NCBI GenBank assembly: GCA_029210585.1
Contig: JARGFP010000019.1
Coordinates: forward strand, 32,267 to 96,266
Reading direction: 5' to 3'
Origin: Bacteroidales bacterium
Lineage (GTDB): Bacteria; Bacteroidota; Bacteroidia; Bacteroidales; GCA-2748055
DNA length: 64,000 bases
The notes beneath the pieces were generated by a model. That model was given only the letters and a program-made list of their open reading frames with translations, had not been told where the DNA came from and ran no database searches. How positions within the stretch are numbered: the first letter of the stretch is position 1; the number at the start of each line of letters is the position of its first letter. Below, piece by piece: positions 36,292 to 44,048 of this stretch. The translations under genes were made by a program, and so were the position numbers.

Positions 36292-37095
36292 TCATTTCCC
36301 ATAGATACTGTTCTTGATCCGCTGTACATCCTGCTTCAATCCTGCAACGGTCCGCACCAGTTCATTTTCCGGCAATACCGGTTCGGGCAGTTCCTGGCTG
36401 ATGAAATGGACAAATTTCCAGACTTCCCTGATATCCTGTACCCTGACATCGAATGGTTCATACATGGGATTGAGCGAATAGAGTGTCAGTTTGCCTTCAC
36501 CGGCCATTTTATTTTCCACCACCTTGAATACGATCCCGTCGTTGAGCGTAAGCACGACGCATGCCTCCCCCGTGACAATCCCGCTCCAGTCCTGCACAAA
36601 TTCACCGGTCACAAAGGCTTTGTCGGGAATCGGCAGCATGGAATCACCGTTCAGCTGGAAGGTGCGGTATTTCTTCTCCTTCGAAAGAAACGGCAGGCTG
36701 AATACAGGCAGTTCACTGATATATTCAGGATCGGCAAACCCGTTGGTATATCCTGCACGTGCCTTTTCACTGACCAGCTCGATGTTCTCTTCGTTGGAGC
36801 TGTCTACCGTGGATGCCAGGATCCGCAGGTTTCCTCCCCTGAGGAATACATCATCTCCGTTTTCCAGCTGGTAGAGCTGGCTTTCCGACAAAGTAGAGAG
36901 GTCGACCCTGAGGAGGGTGTCGACCGCCATGTTGAAGTATGTTGCAAACTGCAGCAGCACCTCCATACCCGGCTCTGCCACTTTGTTCTCATACCCGCTG
37001 AGCGTTGAACGTTTCATGTCCAGGACGACTGCCAGGTCATCCTGCGTCTTGTTCCTGCGCTTTCTCAGCAACTTGATGTTTGAATGAAAATGCAT
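36292..37095 (-). CDS. LexA-like S24-family repressor with XRE-type HTH
   Basis: 267 aa. HTH_3 domain (about 6-60, LLRKRRNKTQDDLAVVLDMKRSTLSGYE) followed by a LexA/UmuD-type S24 domain: candidate self-cleavage site A114-G115 in KARAGYTNGF, nucleophile S152 in NGDSMLP, general base K191 in GIVFKVVE. This predicts RecA-stimulated self-cleavage. It differs from classical LexA, whose HTH is winged. It is divergent from dinB, and two inverted repeats sit in the 282-bp gap, one covering its own -7 element, so autorepression is likely. Confidence 0.9.
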   Translation of the reverse strand: MHFHSNIKLLRKRRNKTQDDLAVVLDMKRSTLSGYENKVAEPGMEVLLQFATYFNMAVDTLLRVDLSTLSESQLYQLENGDDVFLRGGNLRILASTVDSSNEENIELVSEKARAGYTNGFADPEYISELPVFSLPFLSKEKKYRTFQLNGDSMLPIPDKAFVTGEFVQDWSGIVTGEACVVLTLNDGIVFKVVENKMAGEGKLTLYSLNPMYEPFDVRVQDIREVWKFVHFISQELPEPVLPENELVRTVAGLKQDVQRIKNSIYGK

Positions 37096-37136
37096 AACGA
37101 TTTTTTTGTTAAAAGCATTGTGGATTGCCTGACAAT

Positions 37137-37182
37137 TGATTATATTGTAATCACTATTATGATTAAAAACTAATCAAATATA
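37137..37182. promoter_or_regulatory. Twin operators and -7 element in the repressor-dinB gap
   Basis: Two perfect inverted repeats with the same half sites, TGATTA-TATTG-TAATCA (37137-37153) and TGATTA-AAAAC-TAATCA (37160-37176), centres 23 bp apart. A minus-strand TATATTTG (37182-37175) overlaps the second, placing the predicted repressor start (about 37169) inside the operator. This is the layout of an autoregulated repressor. The remaining gap up to dinB (37183-37377) holds a weak plus-strand -7-like ATAATTTG near 37347 and nothing else clear. Confidence 0.75.
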
Positions 37183-37377
37183 ACAGGTATTTTTATTAAA
37201 AGCAAATAGTGAAGGGATTTTTTTCATTGGCATGGTCGTTTCCATCTTCCCGGCTGTCAGGGTAAACGGTGCCAGGAGGCATATTCAGGGTCTGCTGAAA
37301 AAGTCTGCAGTGCATGAGCTGCAAGGCGGCAAAGCGACGTTGTATAATAATTTGGATAAAAGGGAGATATAACAACA

Positions 37378-38634
37378 ATGGAGCGCAGTATTGTACATAT
37401 GGACCTGGACACCTTCTTTGTGTCCGTGGAGCGGTTGCAGAACAGCAAGCTGACTGGCAGGCCTGTGATCATTGGCGGGGCTTCCGACCGGGGGGTGGTT
37501 GCGAGCTGCAGCTATGAAGCGCGGCGGTTCGGGGTGCATTCGGCGATGCCGATGAAGATGGCACGGGCCCTGTGCAGTGAGGCGGTGATTGTGCGGGGCG
37601 ACATGGACAGTTACAGCAGGTATTCGAAGCTGGTAACGGAGATCATTGCTGAAAAGGCACCTGTATATGAGAAAGCCTCCATTGATGAGCATTACCTCGA
37701 CATTTCGGGGATGGACCGTTTTTTCGGATGCATGCAGTGGACCGGCGAATTGCGGGAGCGGATCATCCGGGAGACCGGGTTGCCGATCTCGTTCGGACTG
37801 TCGGTCAACAAGACGGTCTCCAAGATCGCCACCGGGGAGGCGAAGCCGAATGGCGGAATTGAAGTCCCCCACCCTACGGTCCCGGGATTCCTCTCCCCGC
37901 TTTCCATCCGGAAGATTCCCATGATCGGCAACAAAACTTACCACCTGCTCCGGTCGATGGGCATTTCCAGCATTGGCACCCTGCGCATGATCCCTGCAGA
38001 GATGATGGAGGGTTTGCTGGGGAAGAACGGGACCGTGATATGGAAAAAGGCCAACGGCATCGATCCCACCCCCGTGATGCAGTATTCGGAGCGGAAATCG
38101 ATCGGTGCGGAACGGACCTTTGACAGGGATACCATGGATGTGAACGGGCTGAAGGACCTGCTGGTGTCGATGGTGGAAAAGCTGACCTTCCAGTTGCGCA
38201 AAGAGGAGAAGCTGACCTCCTGTATCACCGTAAAGATCAGGTATTCCAATTTTGACACCCATACACTGCAGCAACGGATCGGGTACACCTCGTTCGACCA
38301 TGTACTCATCCCCGCGGCAAAGGAGCTTTTCGACCGCATCTACCAACGGCGCATGCTCATACGGCTGATCGGTGTGCGATTCTCCGGGCTCATCAGGGGG
38401 GTGCAGCAGCTGAACCTGTTCGAGGACACCTCGGAGATGGTGCGGCTCTACCTGACCATGGACACGCTGCGCAAGCGCTTCGGATCCGGTGCCGTGCGAA
38501 GGGCCAGCGGGATCCAGCTCCGTGAACTGGAGGAAAAGGCCTCCCACGAAGATAAGGAAAGTGAAGAAGATGCCGCTGCCAGGCGCCAGCAGGTGGACAA
38601 CCTGAAAAACCGGCGGTGGGGATACTGGAGGTGA
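37378..38634 (+). CDS. dinB: Y-family DNA polymerase (Pol IV / DinB type)
   Basis: Translesion polymerase, 418 aa. Catalytic acidic residues are seen: D9 (HMDLDTFFVSVE) and D103-E104 (KASIDEHYLDISG). Helix-hairpin-helix, thumb and little-finger domains follow. The C-terminus (LNLFEDTSEMVRLYLTMD then a charged tail) contains QQLNLF, a likely beta-clamp-binding motif. It faces the LexA-like gene across the twin operators and precedes dnaE, so damage-inducible expression with dnaE is likely. The coding region looks more G/C-rich than the nearby metabolic genes, as does dnaE. Confidence 0.93.
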   Translation: MERSIVHMDLDTFFVSVERLQNSKLTGRPVIIGGASDRGVVASCSYEARRFGVHSAMPMKMARALCSEAVIVRGDMDSYSRYSKLVTEIIAEKAPVYEKASIDEHYLDISGMDRFFGCMQWTGELRERIIRETGLPISFGLSVNKTVSKIATGEAKPNGGIEVPHPTVPGFLSPLSIRKIPMIGNKTYHLLRSMGISSIGTLRMIPAEMMEGLLGKNGTVIWKKANGIDPTPVMQYSERKSIGAERTFDRDTMDVNGLKDLLVSMVEKLTFQLRKEEKLTSCITVKIRYSNFDTHTLQQRIGYTSFDHVLIPAAKELFDRIYQRRMLIRLIGVRFSGLIRGVQQLNLFEDTSEMVRLYLTMDTLRKRFGSGAVRRASGIQLRELEEKASHEDKESEEDAAARRQQVDNLKNRRWGYWR

Positions 38635-38636
38635 AC

Positions 38637-38762
38637 AGACATGCCGCCCCTAGCGGGGCTGCAGACATGCCGCCCCTGACGGGGCTTGGCGGGACTGGGT
38701 TGCAATAAAGAAAATCAAGCCCTGTTAAGGGCGGGCTCCGTTAGGAGCGTAATACCTGTAGC
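38637..38762 (+). repeat. REP-like palindromic repeats between dinB and dnaE
   Basis: A 26-bp tandem pair starting AGACATGCCGCCCCT (about 38638 and 38664) is followed by CCCTGTTAAGGG and GCTCCGTTAGGAGC, each able to form a short hairpin, and then TACCTGTAGCAAG just before the dnaE ATG. Similar 'CCGTTAGG.GC ... TGTAGCA' sequences are, from memory, scattered in many Bacteroidota genomes as REP-type elements. No transposase is present here. Confidence 0.6.
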
Positions 38763-38767
38763 AAGAA

Positions 38768-41707
38768 ATGTACCTGAACTGTCATTCATATTACAGCCTG
38801 CGTTATGGCACCATGGCGGTGGAGACGCTGGTGGAGGAGGCGGCCAGGATGGGGATTGATTCCCTGGCGCTGACGGATATCAATAATTCCACCGGGATGG
38901 TGGATTTTGCCAGGTGCTGTAACGCGCAGGGCATCCATCCCATTGCCGGGATCGAATTCAGAAACGGCGACACATACCTCTATACGGGCATTGCCCGGAA
39001 CGGGAACGGGTTCCGGGAACTGAACGAATTCCTTTCCTACCACAATGAAGCCAAGCTCCCCTTCCCCGCTACGGCACCGCCCATGCGTGATACCTGGTTC
39101 ATCTACCGGTTCGGTCAGGTGCCGGACCGACGGCTCAGGGACAACGAGCTGATCGGGGTGCCGCCTTCCGGACTGAACAGGATCCTTTCCTCCCCCTGGC
39201 GTGACGATCATTCCCGGCTGGTGATCTTTCACCCGGTGGTGATGCGGCACAGGGCCGATCATGCACTGCACCTGCACCTGCGGGCGATCGATCACAACAT
39301 CGTGCTGGGAAAACTGAAGCCCGGGATGGCGGCAGGCCTTACCGATGTATTGCTCTCCCCCGACCTGCTGCGGTGTGCATACGAGGATTTTCCGCAGATC
39401 ATCAGGAATACGGAACACCTGGTGGCAGACTGCGGAATTTCCTTTGATTTTAGCACCGTCAAGAACAAAAGAACCTATACCGGGTCGCGTTCCGACGACC
39501 GGATCCTGCTGGAGAAGCTGGCCATGGAGGGAATGGTGTACCGGTACGGGAAGAACAACGCGGAAGCACTGCGGAGGATCCGGCATGAGCTGCAGGTGAT
39601 TGACAACCTGGGGTTCTCCTCCTACTTTCTCATCACGTGGGACGTGATCCGCTACTCCCTGTCACGCGGGTTTTACCACGTGGGACGCGGCAGCGGCGCC
39701 AACTCCATCGTGGCCTATTGTCTGCGCATTACAGACGTGGACCCGATCGACCTGGACCTCTACTTCGAGCGGTTCATCAACCCGAAACGGTCCAGCCCGC
39801 CCGATTTCGATATCGATTTTTCCTGGAAGGAGCGTGACGAGGTGCTGGATTATATTTTCAAAAGATATGGCAGGCGGCACACGGCACTGATCGGCACCAT
39901 GTCCACCTTCCGCGACCGCTCCATCTTCCGCGAACTGGGAAAGGTGTACGGACTCCCGAAGGAGGAGATCGACCTGCTGGTGAAACACCCCGACGACCAG
40001 ATGAACGACAACCACATCATCCAGAAAATATATAAGCTGGGCAACCAGCTGGTGGATTTTCCCAACCTGCGCAGCATCCATGCCGGGGGCGTACTGGTTT
40101 CAGAAGAACCCATCACCTGCTATACCGCGCTGGACATGCCACCAAAGGGACTGCCCACCACGCAATGGGACATGTACGTTGCCGAGAGCATCGGGTACGA
40201 AAAACTGGATATTCTCAGTCAGCGCGGCATCGGCCACATCAAAGAGGCAGCCGAAACGATCCGGTACAACAGGGACATTGATGTGGACGTGCACCGGGTC
40301 GACCTTTTCAAAAAGGATGAGAAGGTACTGGAGCATTTGCGTGAAGGAGAAACAAACGGCTGCTTCTATATCGAAAGTCCGGCCATGCGCGGACTCCTGA
40401 AAAAGTTACGGTGCAGCGATTACAAGAGCCTGGTGGCAGCCAGCTCCATCATCCGCCCGGGGGTCGCCAAATCGGGGATGATGCGTGAATACATCCACCG
40501 TTTTCACCATCCGGGCGATTTTGAATACCTGCACCCGGTCATGGAAGCACAACTGTCGGAAACATACGGCGTGATGGTCTACCAGGAAGATGTGATCAAG
40601 GTGTGTCACCACTTTGCCGGGCTCGACCTGGCGGATGCCGATGTACTGCGACGGGCCATGAGCGGGAAGTTCCGGTCGAGGAAGGAGTTTGACCGCATTG
40701 CGGACAAGTTTTTCAGCAACTGCCGGGAGAAAGGGTATCCCGACAGTCTCACGAACGAAGTGTGGCGACAGATCAGCTCCTTTGCCGGTTACTCCTTCTC
40801 CAAGGCCCATTCTGCCTCTTTTGCCGTGGAAAGCTTCCAGTCGCTTTACCTGAAAACCTGGTTTCCCCTGGAGTTCCAGGTGGCTGTGATCAATAATTTT
40901 GGTGGTTACTACCGCACGTGGGTATATGTGAACGAGGCAAAAAGAAAAGGCGGCACCATCCACATGCCCTGTATCAACAGGAGCAATCTGCATACCAGCA
41001 TCTCGGGAACCGATATTTTCCTCGGGTTTGTACATATCCAGCACCTGGAATCGGGACTGACCCGGCGGGTGATTGCCGAGCGTGCGCGGGGCGGGGCGTT
41101 TGCAGGGCTGGAAGACTTTATCTCCCGGGTTCCCATCGGGCATGAACAACTGGTGATCCTGCTACGTTGCGACGCTTTCCGGTTTACCGGGAAATCAAAA
41201 AAGGCACTGCTGTGGGATGCCCAGGTGATCCTGGGGCATACGAAGAAGCAGGAGACCTCCGGGACCATCTTTCCTGTTCAGAAGAAAGAATTTGTACTGC
41301 CGGAACTGGAGCAGTCGGAAATTGAAAATACCTACGACGAGATCGAACTGCTGGGGTTCCCGGTGACCATGACCATGTTTGACATGCTGAAGACCAGCTT
41401 CCGCGGAGAGATCATGGCGGGTGAGATGCTGCCGCACGTGGGCAGGAAAAAGCGCATGCTGGGTCAGCTCGTCACCACCAAGAACGTTCGTACCGTGAAG
41501 GGGGAATGGATGCAGTTCGGTACGTTCCTGGATGCAACGGGCGAGTTCTTTGATGTGGTCAACTTTCCCAATGCGTTGAAGAGGTATCCGTACAAAGGCA
41601 CGGGAATCTATATTTTACTGGGAGAAATCACGGAGGAGATGGGATTCCCGTCCATGACCGTTGAAAAGATGGAGAAGATGCCGCTGCAGCCGGACCCGCG
41701 GTATTGA
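38768..41707 (+). CDS. dnaE: DNA polymerase III alpha subunit, short (979 aa) form
   Basis: C-family polymerase. PHP domain at the N-terminus, with NCHSYYS where active PHP domains usually read HxH, so PHP metal binding may be impaired. Catalytic aspartates D346, D348 and D350 in PPDFDIDF, and HVGRGSGANSIV upstream of them. HhH and OB-fold regions extend to the C-terminus (GEWMQFGTFLDATGEFFDVV). At 979 aa it is shorter than replicative DnaE (about 1160 aa). The link with dinB and a LexA-like repressor suggests the error-prone DnaE2-like role; no imuA or imuB-type partner other than dinB is present. Confidence 0.88.
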   Translation: MYLNCHSYYSLRYGTMAVETLVEEAARMGIDSLALTDINNSTGMVDFARCCNAQGIHPIAGIEFRNGDTYLYTGIARNGNGFRELNEFLSYHNEAKLPFPATAPPMRDTWFIYRFGQVPDRRLRDNELIGVPPSGLNRILSSPWRDDHSRLVIFHPVVMRHRADHALHLHLRAIDHNIVLGKLKPGMAAGLTDVLLSPDLLRCAYEDFPQIIRNTEHLVADCGISFDFSTVKNKRTYTGSRSDDRILLEKLAMEGMVYRYGKNNAEALRRIRHELQVIDNLGFSSYFLITWDVIRYSLSRGFYHVGRGSGANSIVAYCLRITDVDPIDLDLYFERFINPKRSSPPDFDIDFSWKERDEVLDYIFKRYGRRHTALIGTMSTFRDRSIFRELGKVYGLPKEEIDLLVKHPDDQMNDNHIIQKIYKLGNQLVDFPNLRSIHAGGVLVSEEPITCYTALDMPPKGLPTTQWDMYVAESIGYEKLDILSQRGIGHIKEAAETIRYNRDIDVDVHRVDLFKKDEKVLEHLREGETNGCFYIESPAMRGLLKKLRCSDYKSLVAASSIIRPGVAKSGMMREYIHRFHHPGDFEYLHPVMEAQLSETYGVMVYQEDVIKVCHHFAGLDLADADVLRRAMSGKFRSRKEFDRIADKFFSNCREKGYPDSLTNEVWRQISSFAGYSFSKAHSASFAVESFQSLYLKTWFPLEFQVAVINNFGGYYRTWVYVNEAKRKGGTIHMPCINRSNLHTSISGTDIFLGFVHIQHLESGLTRRVIAERARGGAFAGLEDFISRVPIGHEQLVILLRCDAFRFTGKSKKALLWDAQVILGHTKKQETSGTIFPVQKKEFVLPELEQSEIENTYDEIELLGFPVTMTMFDMLKTSFRGEIMAGEMLPHVGRKKRMLGQLVTTKNVRTVKGEWMQFGTFLDATGEFFDVVNFPNALKRYPYKGTGIYILLGEITEEMGFPSMTVEKMEKMPLQPDPRY

Positions 41708-41806
41708 ATGCATTGGGACCGGGGCAGGATCATGATGCGATGGTACTGCGTTGTGGCAGGTTCACTTCGTATGAAAATGGTTCAGAGAAGCTGCGCATGG
41801 TGCCCG

Positions 41807-44014
41807 TCAGTCAATCCGCCTCACGTTGGCTACTCCCTTCACCTTCTTCATTTTCCGGATGAGTGCTTCCAGGTGCTGGGTATCCTTTACAAAAAGCGTG
41901 ATCGTACCTTCAAACATCCCGTCTTTGGAATCAATCGAGATCGAACGCATGTTCACCTGGAGGTCCTTAGAAATTACATCCGTAATATTGCTTACGATCC
42001 CGATGTCGTCCTGTCCCATGATCAGAATGGAAACTGCAAAGCGTGTATCCGCGCTGGTCTGGGTCCACCGCGCCCTCAGTACCCTGTAACCATAGCGGGT
42101 CAGCAGCTGATTTGCATTTGGACAGTTCATCCTGTGGATGGAGATGCCCGCTGTGCGGGTTACAAAACCGAATACATTGTCGCCATGGATAGGATTGCAG
42201 CATTTGGCCAGTTTATAGTCGATATTGGCAATTTTTTCATCGATGATCAGCACATCACTGGACTGCTGCACCGCGCTTTTCAGCATTTTATCCACCTGCT
42301 CCTCTTCGATGGGTATTGCCTTGCTTTCTGAAGGAGTCGTTTTCTCTGAAAAAATATCCTTTATGGTAAGCAGATCGACCTTTTCCATGGCGATATCGTA
42401 GTGCAGGTCGATGGAATCCTTGTACCTGAAGTGCTGTATGACCTTCCTTACATTGCTGTCGTTGTATTCGATCTTCCAGTTCTTGAACCGCCTCCTGAGG
42501 ATCTCCTTTCCGTGCTCGGCCTCCCGGAGTTTCTCCTCCTTCAGCGATTGTTTGATTTTTGTTTTGGCCTTGCTGGTCACTACAAAATTCAGCCAGTCGA
42601 CCTTGGCTTTCTGGTTCTTTGACCTGATGATCTCCACTTTGTCGCCGTTGCTGAGTCTGTGCCGAATCGGTACATTTTTCCCGTTGATCCTGGCCCCGGT
42701 ACAGGAGGATCCCACATCGGTATGGATATCGTACGCAAAATCCAGCACCGTGGCATCTTCAGGAAATTTTTTCAGGTCGCCATTGGGTGTAAAAACAAAG
42801 ATCTCCCTGGTAAACTGGCTTAGTTTCAGATCATCGATCAGGTTGGCGGATTCTTCGGCATCGGCATGTTCAAGCGCCTCACGCACCTTCCCCAGCCATT
42901 CATCGATTCCTGCCTGTCCTTTGATGCCCTTGTATTTCCAGTGTGCCGCCAGTCCTTTCTCAGCAATCTCGTTCATCCTCCGGGTCCTGATCTGCACCTC
43001 CACCCATTCGCCGCCCGGGATGACCACGGTGGTATGCAGTGATTCGTACCCGTTGGATTTGGGCACTGAGATCCAGTCACGCAACCGGTCGGGATTGGGC
43101 TGGTATGTATCCGTAACGATGGAATAGGCCCTCCAGCAATCACTTTTTTCCTTCCTGGGTGGGCTTTCAAGGATGATCCTGATGGCGAACTTGTCGTATA
43201 CTTCTTCGAAATCGACATGTTGTTTTTGCATTTTTCGCCAGATAGAGGAGATCGATTTCGGGCGGCCGAGGATCTCACATTTCAGCCGTTCGTCTTCCAG
43301 TTTTTCCTTCAGGGGTGCAATGAATCCCTCGATCAGTTTCTCTCTTTTGGCCCTGGATGCCTGTAGTTTCCTGTTGATACTCCTGTATACATCACTTTCC
43401 AGTATGCTCATGGCAATATCGTCCATTTCCGACATCATGGTATACAGACCCAGCCTGTGTGCCAGCGGTGAATAGATGGCCCGTGCTTCCATTGCCGCGT
43501 ATATATCCTTTTCACCCTGTTTTCCGGAAGATTTCCTGAGTTGGTACAACCGCTCTGATATCTTGATCAGGATCACCCTGAAATCTGTTGAGAACGAGAG
43601 GATCAGATTGCGCATGTTCTCTGCGTGCCGGGAGGACCCTGCTGTGTTCAGTTCGCTGATCTTCAGGAATTCAGAAAGAATCGATCCGGTCCTGCTGCCC
43701 AGTGTCTTTTTTACTGTGGGCAGGAGGTCCGGTTTTTTTTCGATCAAGGGCAGGATCAACACAGCAGATACACCCAGAGGGTCGAGTCCAAGTTCCCTGA
43801 TTACCATGGTGGAGAGTCCGAAGGCATAATCTGTAATCACACCCACAATGCCGGTGTCTTGGTCCTCCATTTCCTGCAGAAGGAAATCGTGTGATTGCTG
43901 AATCAACTGCTGTCCCTTCTTGTCGTATTCCTCTCCGCAGAGCATCAGGAAGTCCCTGTAATTCTTCCGGGTACTATTGAGCTCATTCTGATTCAAATCG
44001 GTAGCTGCATTCAT
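41807..44014 (-). CDS. relA: RelA/SpoT-type (p)ppGpp synthetase with degenerate hydrolase domain
   Basis: 735 aa. N-terminal HD region in which the usual LLHDVVEDT is replaced by AVLILPLIEKKP (about 84-95), so hydrolase activity is probably lost. Synthetase domain with FEEVYDKFAIRIIL, RLRDWISVPKSNGYESLHTTV and VEVQIRT. TGS domain (FVFTPNGDLKKFP ... DIHTDVG), a Zn-finger-like helical region (AKCCNPIHGD ... HRMNCPNA) and a C-terminal ACT domain. Bacteroidota often carry one bifunctional and one RelA-like enzyme; this fits the second. It is convergent with dnaE. Confidence 0.92.
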   Translation of the reverse strand: MNAATDLNQNELNSTRKNYRDFLMLCGEEYDKKGQQLIQQSHDFLLQEMEDQDTGIVGVITDYAFGLSTMVIRELGLDPLGVSAVLILPLIEKKPDLLPTVKKTLGSRTGSILSEFLKISELNTAGSSRHAENMRNLILSFSTDFRVILIKISERLYQLRKSSGKQGEKDIYAAMEARAIYSPLAHRLGLYTMMSEMDDIAMSILESDVYRSINRKLQASRAKREKLIEGFIAPLKEKLEDERLKCEILGRPKSISSIWRKMQKQHVDFEEVYDKFAIRIILESPPRKEKSDCWRAYSIVTDTYQPNPDRLRDWISVPKSNGYESLHTTVVIPGGEWVEVQIRTRRMNEIAEKGLAAHWKYKGIKGQAGIDEWLGKVREALEHADAEESANLIDDLKLSQFTREIFVFTPNGDLKKFPEDATVLDFAYDIHTDVGSSCTGARINGKNVPIRHRLSNGDKVEIIRSKNQKAKVDWLNFVVTSKAKTKIKQSLKEEKLREAEHGKEILRRRFKNWKIEYNDSNVRKVIQHFRYKDSIDLHYDIAMEKVDLLTIKDIFSEKTTPSESKAIPIEEEQVDKMLKSAVQQSSDVLIIDEKIANIDYKLAKCCNPIHGDNVFGFVTRTAGISIHRMNCPNANQLLTRYGYRVLRARWTQTSADTRFAVSILIMGQDDIGIVSNITDVISKDLQVNMRSISIDSKDGMFEGTITLFVKDTQHLEALIRKMKKVKGVANVRRID

Positions 44015-44048
44015 GTATATGACAAAGATAAGGAATATTCATCATGCA

